Source of the DNA: an uncultured Dysgonomonas sp.
GTDB lineage: Bacteria > Bacteroidota > Bacteroidia > Bacteroidales > Dysgonomonadaceae
Reading direction: 5' to 3'
Length of the DNA stretch: 17,503 nucleotides
NCBI GenBank assembly: GCA_937875275.1
Contig: CALNCC010000007.1
Coordinates: forward strand, 1-17,503
Shown: piece after piece, positions 7,027 to 14,872 of the stretch
Layout of the letters: each line of letters begins with the position of its first letter
Numbering within the stretch: the stretch's first letter is position 1
The notes under the pieces: model-generated
What the model saw: only the letters and a program-made list of their open reading frames with translations
The model's database searches: none
Told to the model about the DNA's origin: nothing
Program-made: the position numbers and the translations under genes

Positions 7027-7812
7027 CTACCCCAAGTATCCTCTGATTATACCTCTCGAAGAAGCTTTTACAAAGTTTACGATCAATTCTGTTTCAGCTG
7101 TTTTCTCAAACGAATCTTCTATCTTGGCTACTGCGTCAGAGAAATTGTAGCCCGACTGATAGATAACACGATATATCTCTTGTATTTCGTTTATCTTTTC
7201 GTTCGAAAAACCGTGTCTTCTCAGTCCGATGATGTTGACCCCGGAATAGCAAACAGGCTCGCGACCGGCAATGATAAACGGAGGGATATCTTTTCCTAAG
7301 CGAGTTCCCCCTTGTACCATCACATGTGCTCCGATACGGGTAAACTGATGAGCCAACGTGCCGCCACTGACTATGGCGTGATGTTCAACTTCAACTTCGC
7401 CTGCCAACTGGGTCGCATTACCGATAATGATAGAATCTTTCAATATGCAATCGTGGGCGATATGGCTATATGCCATCAAGAGACAATTTGCTCCGACGAC
7501 GGTTTCTCCTTTCGAGGCTGTACCTCTGTTTACCGTTACACACTCACGCACTGTGGTGTTATCGCCAATAACAGCATAGGTTTCCTCTCCCTTGAATTTC
7601 AAATCTTGAGGAATTCCGGCTATTACAGCACCCGAAAAAATCCGGCAATTGCTCCCGATACGAGCACCCGATCTCACTACAGCACCCGACATAATAAGGG
7701 TGTTGTCGCCAATCACAGTATTGTCGTCAACGAAAGCAAAAGGCTCTACGGTAACATTATTCCCCAACGTTGCGTTCGGATGAACATATGCTTTATCTGA
7801 GATATTAGACAT
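7027..7812 (-). CDS. lpxA: Acyl-ACP--UDP-N-acetylglucosamine O-acyltransferase
   Basis: A 261-residue cytoplasmic enzyme for the first step of lipid A synthesis, moving a 3-hydroxyacyl chain from ACP to the 3-OH of UDP-GlcNAc. The N-terminal two thirds are hexapeptide repeats of a left-handed beta-helix (e.g. VIGDNT, ARIGSN, VVGANC). The motif AYSHIAHDC places the catalytic His at H120, matching E. coli H125, with H117 nearby. The segment GIPQDLKFKGE is typical of LpxA, and the C-terminal helices (RRHGFSNEKINEIQEIYRVI) match the family. Length matches E. coli LpxA (262). It starts 7 bases after the lpxC-fabZ stop and is the last gene of the operon. Confidence 0.96.
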   Translation of the reverse strand: MSNISDKAYVHPNATLGNNVTVEPFAFVDDNTVIGDNTLIMSGAVVRSGARIGSNCRIFSGAVIAGIPQDLKFKGEETYAVIGDNTTVRECVTVNRGTASKGETVVGANCLLMAYSHIAHDCILKDSIIIGNATQLAGEVEVEHHAIVSGGTLAHQFTRIGAHVMVQGGTRLGKDIPPFIIAGREPVCYSGVNIIGLRRHGFSNEKINEIQEIYRVIYQSGYNFSDAVAKIEDSFEKTAETELIVNFVKASSRGIIRGYLG

Positions 7813-7819
7813 ACTTTAA

Positions 7820-9205
7820 TTATTTGTTTTTTACGATTTGAGCAGTGAATTCTGCTTCTGATATCAATTTCTCTCCTATGAAAGTCCACCCTTTCATATT
7901 GGCGATACCTCTTCTTAGTTCCGACAACAGCTCGAGCCTGAAGATCAGCGTGTCTCCCGGAACAGCCTTGTTGCGGAATTTCACATTGTCTATCTTGAGA
8001 AAGTAGGTTGAGTATCTTTCAGCATCTTCAATCTGAGATAGTATAAATATTCCTCCTATCTGAGCCATTGCTTCGATCTGTAAAACGCCCGGCATCACCG
8101 GTTCTTCGGGGAAATGCCCTTGGAAGAATGGTTCGTTGACGGACAGATTCTTAATCCCTACAATATGATTTTTCCCTTTTTCGATGATCTTATCAACCAT
8201 CAGGAAAGGGTATCTGTGAGGCAACATTTTTTTTATTGCATTCACATCGAAAAGGGACTCTATATTCGGATCGTATATTGGTGGTTGTACTTCGTTCTGT
8301 TTTATTTGTTTACGAATCACACGAGCCAACTTATTGTTGATCTTATGACCCGGACGAGTTGCAATGATGCGCCCGATTATAGGTTTGCCTATCAAGGCCA
8401 TATCGCCTATAATGTCTAACAACTTGTGTCTTGCCGGTTCGTTAGGATATTGTATCTGTTTGTTGTTCAGATATCCCAGTTCATTCGCATTTTTAGAAGG
8501 AACGCCTAATAGTTTCGCTAAATCATCTAACGCATCTTGCGAAATCTGGCGTTCGTAGATAACGATAGCATTGTCAAGATCTCCCCCTTTGATAAGGCCG
8601 GCAGTCAAAAGAGCTTGTATCTCACGCACAAAGACAAAGGTGCGGCAGCTTGCTATATCTGTTTCAAAATCAGCGAGATTTTCCAATGTTGCCGATTGGT
8701 TAGGGATGAATTTAGATTCGAACTCGATGAATGAATTAACGCAGAAACGATCGTCGGGCAACAGTGTCAGCTTAGATCCGGTTTCTTCATCTATAACTTC
8801 CATTTTGCGTCTTACGATGAAGAAGTCTTTTTCTTCATTCTGTTCTTCTATTCCGGTTTTCTTAATTGCTTCTACATATTGGATAGAACTACCGTCCAAT
8901 ATCGGAAATTCTGGAGCATTTACTTCTATCAGACAGTTGTCGATGCCTAACGCATATAGCGCAGCCATAGCATGCTCGACAGTACTGATCGTTACATCTC
9001 CCTTCACGAGCACAGTTCCGCGTTGCGTGTTTCCTACATTTTCAGCTAATGCGTCGATGATTGGCTGATCGGCAAGATCTACTCGCTTTATTTTGTATCC
9101 ATGATTGACAGGAGCCGGATTAAATGTTATGGTTATTGGCAATCCTGTATGTAATCCTTTTCCTTCAAAAGTAAAGCTACCTTTTAGGGTTTTTTGATTC
9201 TTCAT
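7820..9205 (-). CDS. lpxC/fabZ: Bifunctional LpxC deacetylase / FabZ 3-hydroxyacyl-ACP dehydratase
   Basis: A 461-residue fusion. Residues 1 to about 305 are LpxC, the zinc UDP-3-O-acyl-GlcNAc deacetylase that commits the cell to lipid A. STVEHAMA supplies E77 (base) and zinc ligand H78; RHKLLDIIGD supplies zinc ligands H260 and D264; GHKINN supplies H287 (acid). Residues about 315-461 are the hot-dog-fold FabZ dehydratase, starting MLPHRYPFLMVD, with catalytic H364 (GHFPEEPVMPG) and E378 (IEAMAQIGG). The fusion is a known feature of Bacteroidota and some related phyla. It couples lipid A and fatty acid synthesis, which compete for the same 3-hydroxyacyl-ACP pool. Both active sites are intact, so both activities are expected. 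It starts 27 bases after the lpxD stop. Confidence 0.97.
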   Translation of the reverse strand: MKNQKTLKGSFTFEGKGLHTGLPITITFNPAPVNHGYKIKRVDLADQPIIDALAENVGNTQRGTVLVKGDVTISTVEHAMAALYALGIDNCLIEVNAPEFPILDGSSIQYVEAIKKTGIEEQNEEKDFFIVRRKMEVIDEETGSKLTLLPDDRFCVNSFIEFESKFIPNQSATLENLADFETDIASCRTFVFVREIQALLTAGLIKGGDLDNAIVIYERQISQDALDDLAKLLGVPSKNANELGYLNNKQIQYPNEPARHKLLDIIGDMALIGKPIIGRIIATRPGHKINNKLARVIRKQIKQNEVQPPIYDPNIESLFDVNAIKKMLPHRYPFLMVDKIIEKGKNHIVGIKNLSVNEPFFQGHFPEEPVMPGVLQIEAMAQIGGIFILSQIEDAERYSTYFLKIDNVKFRNKAVPGDTLIFRLELLSELRRGIANMKGWTFIGEKLISEAEFTAQIVKNK

Positions 9206-9232
9206 ACTTACTAAAACTAAAATTTATCTGAT

Positions 9233-10285
9233 TTATTTCTTTTCTACTTCTTTTTTTAAGGCTTCGATCTCCTTTTGCAGCTGACTGATTTGCTTATACA
9301 TATCGGGCAGTTTAGGGAATATGACGCTCGATCTGAAGAAGTCTTTGACCGGAATCGCCGGAGAGCCGATGATCTGTGCTCCCGATTTTATATTGCTGAT
9401 GATGCCCGCTTGCGCGCCTATGCTCACGTTGTCGCCAATCGTGATATGCCCACCAAGCCCGATTTGCCCACCAAGCACGCAACTTTGTCCTATTTTTGTA
9501 GAACCTGATATGCCTACCTGAGCAGCCATTACGGTATTCGAACCTATCTCTACATTGTGCGCCACCTGAATAAGATTGTCGAGTTTAACCCCTTTGCGAA
9601 TAATGGTTGCATCCATTACAGCACGGTCGATAGTCGTATTTGCTCCTATCTCGACATCATCTTCTATGATCACAATTCCGAGTTGTGGTATCTTCTTATA
9701 TTCTCCGTTCTCTTGCGGAGCAAATCCGAATCCATCCGAACCAACCACAACGCCTGAATGAAGAATACAATTGCTACCTACTTTGCAGCCGGCATATATT
9801 TTCACTCCGGGATATATGATTGTGTTATCGCCCACAACTACATTGTCGCCAATGAATACCTGCGGATATATCTTACTGTTATTCCCGATCTTTGCTTTGT
9901 CCGAAACATAGGAAAAAGCCCCGACATATACATTCTCGCCTACCTCTGCGCTTTCAGCGATGAAAGACATCGCTTCTACTCCGGTTTTCTGAGGTTTCGA
10001 TTTTTCGACCAAATCTAAAAGTATGGCTAATGCTGCGTAGGCATTTTCGCAACGGATGAGGGTTGCTTTTATCGGTTGCTCTGCAACAAAATCTTTATTA
10101 ACCAATACAATGCTGGCGTCGGTGGAATATATGTGGTGTGTGTATTTCGGATTTGCCAGAAATGTCAAACTTCCGGTTTTCCCTTCTTCTATCTTTGAAA
10201 AATCATTTACAGATACTGAAGGATCTCCTTCAACTATTCCATTAAGTACTTGGGCAATCTGGGTTGCCGTGAAGGATATTTGCAT
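9233..10285 (-). CDS. lpxD: UDP-3-O-(3-hydroxyacyl)glucosamine N-acyltransferase
   Basis: A 350-residue cytoplasmic enzyme adding the N-linked 3-hydroxyacyl chain in lipid A synthesis. The N-terminal uridine-binding domain covers about 1-100 and includes GSLTFLANPKY. A long left-handed beta-helix of hexapeptide repeats follows (about 105-310). The motif QVAHNVEIG gives the catalytic His H243, matching E. coli H239, and GSDGFGFAP (182-190) is a family signature. The C-terminal coiled helix (KQISQLQKEIEALKKEVEKK) fits the trimer-capping helix. Length is normal. It is the first gene of the lpxD, lpxC-fabZ, lpxA operon and has its own -7 box upstream. Confidence 0.96.
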   Translation of the reverse strand: MQISFTATQIAQVLNGIVEGDPSVSVNDFSKIEEGKTGSLTFLANPKYTHHIYSTDASIVLVNKDFVAEQPIKATLIRCENAYAALAILLDLVEKSKPQKTGVEAMSFIAESAEVGENVYVGAFSYVSDKAKIGNNSKIYPQVFIGDNVVVGDNTIIYPGVKIYAGCKVGSNCILHSGVVVGSDGFGFAPQENGEYKKIPQLGIVIIEDDVEIGANTTIDRAVMDATIIRKGVKLDNLIQVAHNVEIGSNTVMAAQVGISGSTKIGQSCVLGGQIGLGGHITIGDNVSIGAQAGIISNIKSGAQIIGSPAIPVKDFFRSSVIFPKLPDMYKQISQLQKEIEALKKEVEKK

Positions 10286-10350
10286 AGGAAACTAATAATA
10301 GTTAAATTTTTCCTTTTAGGTTAAAGTGTGCGAATTAAGCAATAATTTTC

Positions 10351-10381
10351 CAAATATAAGCTTTTTTACTGTGAAAACATA
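10351..10381 (-). promoter_or_regulatory. Promoter of the lpxD operon
   Basis: The minus strand reads TATATTTG at 10358-10351 (perfect -7 box). TATG, three of four bases of the -33 TTTG, lies 19 bases upstream. The predicted leader is roughly 60 bases. The gap between argE and lpxD (10286-10407) holds no other recognisable element. Confidence 0.55.
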
Positions 10382-10407
10382 TTAATCTGCTCTTAAATAC
10401 TAAATGG

Positions 10408-11475
10408 TTAGCACCTTAATCCATCGAGGAGCTTTACATAAAGTTCGATAGCTTCACGTATTTCCGACAACTTGATATATTCGTTTGCTGTGTGAGAACG
10501 GGACGATTGACCCGGTCCTATTTTTACCGTAGGAAAAGGCATTTGTGCCTGATCGGATAAGGTTGGCGAACCATAGGGCGATTTGCCTAAGAGTACGGCT
10601 CTTTGCACAAAGGGATTGTCGAGAGCAATGGATGATGAGTTGAGCCTGAACGAACGAGGCTTGACTTCGCATGTGGTATGCTGATCTATGATTTCGTATA
10701 ATTCTTGGTTGCTATACATCTCTGTGCTGCGCACATCTACGACAAAGCTGCACTGGTCGGGAACGACATTGTGCTGTGTGCCTGCATTGATCATCGTTAC
10801 AGACATCTTCACGTCTCCCAACAAGTCGCTCTTCTTGGGAAAGTGGAATGTGCGAAACCATTCTATATCTTTCATGCCCTCGTATATGGCATTGATGCCT
10901 TCCTCTCTTGCGGCATGCCCCGATTTTCCGTGAGCAACGCAGTCGAGCACCAAAAGTCCTTTTTCGGCAATTGCCGGATGCATATCGGTAGGTTCTCCCA
11001 CAATGCCGAAAGTCGGAGTAGGGATATCATTGATAACCTTGCTTACGCCATCAAGCCCCGACACTTCTTCCTGGCATGTTGCAAGAAAAACGAGATTGTA
11101 ACTCTGTGGCTTCGACGCGAGGATGAAAAATGCATGAAGCAGCGAAACAACACTGGCTCCGGCATCGTTGCTCCCCAATCCGTACAACGTATCTCCATCT
11201 ACCTCGGGGTTGAAGGGATCTTTTGTCCATCCCGACACGGGTTTGACGGTATCGATATGCGAATTGAGAAGGATGGTCGGTTTATCCGCATCAAAATGGG
11301 GAGACTGTATCCAGATATTATTTCCCGTTCTGTTGGGTGTAAATCCTTTTTCCTGCATGTAGGCTATCAGAAGCTCTGCAACGTCATCTTCTTCTCTGCT
11401 TACGGACGGGATGCTGATCATCGTCTTCAATAGATCTTCAGCATCATAGTATATAGCGTCAATATCAAAAGTCAT
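10408..11475 (-). CDS. argE: M20-family metallo-deacetylase, ArgE-like (N-acyl-ornithine deacetylase)
   Basis: A 355-residue cytoplasmic metallohydrolase of the ArgE/DapE/CPG2 family. Metal-site motifs are intact: H73 and catalytic D75 in NSHIDTVKP, bridging D104 in LGSNDAG, catalytic E136 and ligand E137 in CQEEVSG, and ligand E161 in GEPT. The dimerisation domain (GHAAREEG and following) lies between the two halves of the catalytic domain, and a late His (SRSHTANEY) completes the site. The overall pattern fits the Bacteroidota N-acetyl/N-succinyl-ornithine deacetylase of arginine synthesis. A DapE-like or dipeptidase role cannot be excluded, because no other arg or dap genes are in view. 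It is transcribed away from doxX. No terminator is visible before lpxD, so some read-through is possible. Confidence 0.75.
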   Translation of the reverse strand: MTFDIDAIYYDAEDLLKTMISIPSVSREEDDVAELLIAYMQEKGFTPNRTGNNIWIQSPHFDADKPTILLNSHIDTVKPVSGWTKDPFNPEVDGDTLYGLGSNDAGASVVSLLHAFFILASKPQSYNLVFLATCQEEVSGLDGVSKVINDIPTPTFGIVGEPTDMHPAIAEKGLLVLDCVAHGKSGHAAREEGINAIYEGMKDIEWFRTFHFPKKSDLLGDVKMSVTMINAGTQHNVVPDQCSFVVDVRSTEMYSNQELYEIIDQHTTCEVKPRSFRLNSSSIALDNPFVQRAVLLGKSPYGSPTLSDQAQMPFPTVKIGPGQSSRSHTANEYIKLSEIREAIELYVKLLDGLRC

Positions 11476-11504
11476 ATTCTATGGGAATCTTAAATTAGTA
11501 AGGA

Positions 11505-11512
11505 CAAATTTA
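11505..11512 (-). promoter_or_regulatory. Candidate -7 box of the argE-like gene
   Basis: The minus strand reads TAAATTTG, matching TAnnTTTG, 29 bases before the ATG. No TTTG is found at the -33 distance. Confidence 0.45.
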
Positions 11513-11574
11513 ATGTTTTCGAATAATTTTACCGCATCTTTTATTTTTATATAAACAATTAATAGTAATCGAAT

Positions 11575-11599
11575 GTTAATTAACAAACGAAAGTTAATT
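11575..11599. repeat. Palindrome plus direct repeat upstream of doxX
   Basis: GTTAATTAAC at 11575-11584 is a perfect 10-bp palindrome, and GTTAATT recurs at 11593-11599, 18 bases on. They lie 27-51 bases before the doxX start, in the divergent argE/doxX control region. They could bind a regulator, but the DNA is very AT-rich. Confidence 0.35.
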
Positions 11600-11625
11600 G
11601 AAAGGATTCATTAAATATTTAGATT

Positions 11626-12042
11626 ATGATTAAGACATTTTTATTTCCGAAAGCAATAAGTGATCGTACTATTTCGATATCACTATTGATTCTAAGAGTC
11701 GTTTTCGGCGCATTGTTCATGGTTCATGGATGGACTAAGTTGTCAAATTTCGATGCTACCGTCGAAGCCTTTGGGCAAATGGGAATGGGAGGCAGTATAG
11801 CTGTCTACTTTGCAATCTTCGGAGAGTTTTTCTGCGGACTGGGTATTCTTACCGGATTTCTGTTTCGTCTGGCTCTGATTCCGGCTATCATTACCATGCT
11901 TGTTGCCTTTTTCGGAGTTACAGGAATGGATATTACAGGTGGTGGCGAAATGTCTGCTTTGTATCTTGCAGTATTTGTAGCCTTATATATAACAGGTGCA
12001 GGTAAATATTCCGTAGACGGATTTGTAGCGAAAAGGATATAA
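11626..12042 (+). CDS. DoxX-family integral membrane protein
   Basis: A 138-residue protein with about four membrane spans (roughly 17-35, 55-76, 79-100, 106-126). It has the DoxX-family pattern: a first helix with RVVFGALFMVHGWTKL, then a helix pair with GEFFCGLGILTGFLFRLA, and GGGEMSALYLAVFVALYITG near the end. The family includes the small subunit of archaeal thiosulfate:quinone oxidoreductase and bacterial YphA/DoxX proteins tied to redox stress, but most members have no proven reaction, so no substrate is assigned. It stands alone on the plus strand. Its stop lies only 7 bases from the convergent truA stop, and no hairpin terminator is seen between them. Confidence 0.85.
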   Translation: MIKTFLFPKAISDRTISISLLILRVVFGALFMVHGWTKLSNFDATVEAFGQMGMGGSIAVYFAIFGEFFCGLGILTGFLFRLALIPAIITMLVAFFGVTGMDITGGGEMSALYLAVFVALYITGAGKYSVDGFVAKRI

Positions 12043-12049
12043 TAATTAT

Positions 12050-12799
12050 TCAGAGAAATAGAGTAGAAGGATATTCTACATCCTCAAGAAATAGAGCGTT
12101 GCCTGGAACTGATGTTCCCGCAACGTTTCTGTTTTTAGCCTCTATTATACGGCGAAAGCCTTGCTCGTCTAACTTCCCTCTGCCAACTTCTATCAGCGTG
12201 CCAACAATGGCTCGCACCATATTGCGAAGAAAACGGTCTGCCTTGATCGTGAATACATAGTCGCTGTCCCCTTCTTTTGTCCATAGGGCTTCCATTATCC
12301 GGCAATTGTTCGTTTTCACGGCGGTATGCAATTTGCTGAAACTGGTAAAGTCGATGTATTCGAACAGGATGTTAGCACACGCATTCATCTTATCTACATC
12401 TAACGGATTCGGCATTCTATACTTGAAAGGATAAGTGAACGGATCTTTTCGGGTGGTAATGTAATATCTGTATCGACGCGCCGTAGCATCGAACCGTGCA
12501 TGCGCATCGGGCTGTACGGGCAGTACCTTCTGTATAGCGATATCTCGCGGAAGAATGCTGTTTAGTTTACCCACTATCCGCTCGCAATCTATCGGTTCTG
12601 CACAATCGAAATGCGCTATCATCGTTCGGGCATGCACACCCGAGTCGGTGCGACCGGCTCCAACGATAGAGGTCTCTGCACGCAACAGTGTTGCCAATGC
12701 TTTTTCTATAACTTCCTGCACAGTTGCAGCATTGGGTTGGATTTGCCATCCGCAATAGTTAGCTCCATTATAGGATAAGTATAGAAAATAACGATTCAT
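12050..12799 (-). CDS. truA: tRNA pseudouridine(38-40) synthase
   Basis: A 249-residue enzyme that converts uridines 38, 39 and 40 of tRNA anticodon arms to pseudouridine. The catalytic motif GAGRTDSGVHA carries D52, matching E. coli D60. Other family signatures are the start YLSYNGANYCGWQIQPN, RRYRYYI, and FLRNMVRAIVGTLIEVGRG near the C-terminus. Length is normal. It starts 13 bases after the stop of the upstream lipoprotein gene and is probably cotranscribed with it. The last residues lie only a few bases from the convergent doxX stop. Confidence 0.96.
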   Translation of the reverse strand: MNRYFLYLSYNGANYCGWQIQPNAATVQEVIEKALATLLRAETSIVGAGRTDSGVHARTMIAHFDCAEPIDCERIVGKLNSILPRDIAIQKVLPVQPDAHARFDATARRYRYYITTRKDPFTYPFKYRMPNPLDVDKMNACANILFEYIDFTSFSKLHTAVKTNNCRIMEALWTKEGDSDYVFTIKADRFLRNMVRAIVGTLIEVGRGKLDEQGFRRIIEAKNRNVAGTSVPGNALFLEDVEYPSTLFL

Positions 12800-12812
12800 A
12801 TACGATCTTGTT

Positions 12813-13493
12813 TTATCTTGCTGTTATGTGAAAACAGGCTTGTTTGCGCTCGTGCTTGATGTAACATCGATCCCTTTGGCGAAGGTCGTGCAGAACCTCA
12901 GCCAACACTCTTTTCAGTTTTCCGTCGTCTAATGTCCGTTCGTCTGATGTTAAACATTTCTCGAAACGTATCCACGATATGTCAAATGTTGTTGCATAGC
13001 AATGCACCGAGTTTTCACTTGCGTTTACATTCCTTCTCGATAGTTTCTTTACATCCTCATCTGTTCGTGTTATGCTCGTAACGATGGGTTTATATAGAGG
13101 CATATTTTTGCTTTTTAGTGAATCTCGGAAATTGAGCCCTATATCAGTCAACAACTTGGAGGCGACAGGCACGAGCAGGGGAATAGAATGGGTGAGTTTG
13201 TCCACTTTATATATTTCAAGTTCTTCGGGGATTCTCTCTAACTTATCTGCAAAATTGACAGTGTCTTTCCGGCTCGCCATTGGTCCTACTCCGTTTTTTG
13301 TTGCAGCTTCCATATGCAATTCGGGCAAGTCGTTGAATGCTTTGGAGTATGTTCCTGCAAATTTGGTGTACTTCTTAGGAGCGGAAACGCCATCTTCGAT
13401 TTCAATATTTTCTGCCCCCGAGCGAGAGCTACATGCAAAACTGAAAACGAGTAGAGAGAATGTCAGAAAGATCAATCTTATATTTATATTCAT
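12813..13493 (-). CDS. Putative lipoprotein, M15-peptidase-like (DUF5715-type)
   Basis: A 226-residue exported protein. Residues 1-21 form a lipoprotein-type signal (hydrophobic core, then FSFAC, C21), followed by SSRSG. The region around 140-175 reads SITRT, LSRRNVNASENS, then VHCYATTFDISW. This resembles the SxHxxGxAxD zinc motif of M15 D,D-peptidases (H164, D171), with a possible third ligand H222 in CFHITAR at the extreme C-terminus. I associate this arrangement with the Bacteroidota family DUF5715, but no search was run. The usual Gly of the motif is replaced by Ala, so activity is uncertain. A cell-wall or periplasmic hydrolase role is an inference. It has its own -7 box, and truA follows 13 bases later. 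Confidence 0.6.
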   Translation of the reverse strand: MNINIRLIFLTFSLLVFSFACSSRSGAENIEIEDGVSAPKKYTKFAGTYSKAFNDLPELHMEAATKNGVGPMASRKDTVNFADKLERIPEELEIYKVDKLTHSIPLLVPVASKLLTDIGLNFRDSLKSKNMPLYKPIVTSITRTDEDVKKLSRRNVNASENSVHCYATTFDISWIRFEKCLTSDERTLDDGKLKRVLAEVLHDLRQRDRCYIKHERKQACFHITAR

Positions 13494-13525
13494 TAAATTT
13501 CAATTATCAAGTCAATTAAAGATTA

Positions 13526-13557
13526 CAAAAATAACATATTCTCTGCTACTATTCTAA
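13526..13557 (-). promoter_or_regulatory. Promoter of the M15-like lipoprotein/truA unit
   Basis: The minus strand reads TATTTTTG at 13533-13526 (perfect -7 box). TTAG, three of four -33 bases, lies 20 bases upstream at 13557-13554. The predicted leader is about 26 bases. Confidence 0.5.
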
Positions 13558-13599
13558 GGTTAGAAACGAAAAGGGGGAATGAAAATCATATTATACAGC

Positions 13600-13626
13600 A
13601 GAAGGTCGGCAAACGACCGACCTTCT
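13600..13626. terminator. GC-rich hairpin after ackA, probable transcript end
   Basis: AGAAGGTCGG (13600-13609) and CCGACCTTCT (13617-13626) form a perfect 10-bp stem with a 7-base loop, 42 bases after the ackA stop. On the minus strand it is not followed directly by a T-tract, so it may be a weak terminator, an RNA-stability hairpin or a regulator site. Confidence 0.5.
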
Positions 13627-13668
13627 TATATTATGTGTAGGTTAGATTCGTGTAGAATTTCAATACTT

Positions 13669-14868
13669 CTATTTGCTAACAATCGCCATTGTGTCCGATG
13701 CAATCATAAACTCTTCGTCGGTAGGCACTACCATTACGGTAACCTTCGATTGAGGAGTGCTTATAATTGCTTCTACGGCTTGTGTCTGATTGTTCTTTTC
13801 GTGATCGAGCTCTATACCCATAAATTCCATATCCTTACAGATGATCTCGCGAGAGATAGCGTGATTCTCTCCTATTCCTCCTGTAAAGATTAGGATGTCG
13901 AATCCGCCAAGAGCTGCGGCATAAGAGCCGATATATTTCTTGATACGGTATTCGAACATATCGAATGCGAGCTTGGCTTTCTCATTACCTTGGCGCATAG
14001 CAGCTTGTACCTCACGCATGTCGGACGAAACGCCCGAAACACCTAATAGACCGCTGTGCTTGTTAACTAAGGTAGACACTGTCTGAGGTCCGATGTTTTC
14101 TTTCTCCATGATGAACGAAAGAACGCCGGCATCTATATCTCCCGAACGTGTACCCATCAAGAGCCCTTCTACCGGAGTCAATCCCATTGATGTATCCACC
14201 GACTTACCGTTCTTGATTGCCGCAAGTGACCCTCCATTCCCGATATGGGTAGAGATGATTTTTTGGTCTTCGTATGGAACTCCGAGCATCTCGCATGCTC
14301 TGCGTGATACATAGCGGTGGCTTGTTCCGTGAAATCCGTAACGTCTGATTCCGTACTTCTCGTACAGCGAATAAGGGATACCATACATGTATGCCATCGG
14401 CTCCATTGTCTGGTGGAATGCCGTATCGAATACGCCCACCTGAGGGATGTCGCCCATCAATTCTTGTACGGCATAGATGCCCGCAAGATTGGGCGGGTTA
14501 TGCAAAGGTGCAATGTCGATACATTCTACAACCTTGTGAATCACTTCGTCGTCGATGAGTACGCTGCTGTTGAACTTCTCTCCGCCGTGAACAACACGGT
14601 GTCCTACAGCATCTATCTCGCTCAACGATTTGATACATCCATATTTTTCGCTGGTCAGAACGCCAAGTATATATTCTATACCCGCCTTATGTTCAAGTAT
14701 CTCGCCTTCGAGAACAACTTTATCTCCATTCGGTAACGGGAACTTGAGGAAAGATCCTTTCAGCCCTATTTTCTCGATTGCCCCTTGAGCTATGACGTCG
14801 TTTGTCGCCATGTCAAAGAGTTTATATTTGATGGAAGAACTTCCGCAATTGAGTACTAATATTTTCAT
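13669..14868 (-). CDS. ackA: Acetate kinase
   Basis: A 399-residue cytoplasmic enzyme of the ASKHA fold that converts acetyl phosphate and ADP to acetate and ATP. Visible signatures are the N-terminal MKILVLNCGSSSIKYKL with N7, R91 in GHRVVHGG, the catalytic D148 in VFDTAFH, HIGNGGS and MGTRSGD for phosphate binding, and FTGGIGEN near the C-terminus. Length is normal. The start is 4 bases after the stop of the dehydrogenase-like gene, so the two are cotranscribed and probably translationally coupled. With pta upstream it completes the acetyl-CoA to acetate route that yields ATP in fermenting Bacteroidales. Confidence 0.97.
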   Translation of the reverse strand: MKILVLNCGSSSIKYKLFDMATNDVIAQGAIEKIGLKGSFLKFPLPNGDKVVLEGEILEHKAGIEYILGVLTSEKYGCIKSLSEIDAVGHRVVHGGEKFNSSVLIDDEVIHKVVECIDIAPLHNPPNLAGIYAVQELMGDIPQVGVFDTAFHQTMEPMAYMYGIPYSLYEKYGIRRYGFHGTSHRYVSRRACEMLGVPYEDQKIISTHIGNGGSLAAIKNGKSVDTSMGLTPVEGLLMGTRSGDIDAGVLSFIMEKENIGPQTVSTLVNKHSGLLGVSGVSSDMREVQAAMRQGNEKAKLAFDMFEYRIKKYIGSYAAALGGFDILIFTGGIGENHAISREIICKDMEFMGIELDHEKNNQTQAVEAIISTPQSKVTVMVVPTDEEFMIASDTMAIVSK

Positions 14869-14872
14869 AATC

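Noticed and set aside
4611..10285. Reading the GH92 and lpx genes as one functional glycan/lipid A island
   Set aside because: A strong terminator and a separate promoter lie between lpxA and the GH92 gene, and GH92 enzymes are not known in lipid A synthesis; adjacency alone does not support it.
10705..11433. A 242-codon plus-strand frame opposite the argE-like gene
   Set aside because: It lies wholly antisense to a gene with intact M20 catalytic motifs, and its protein has no recognisable domain or low-complexity-free pattern; it is a shadow frame.
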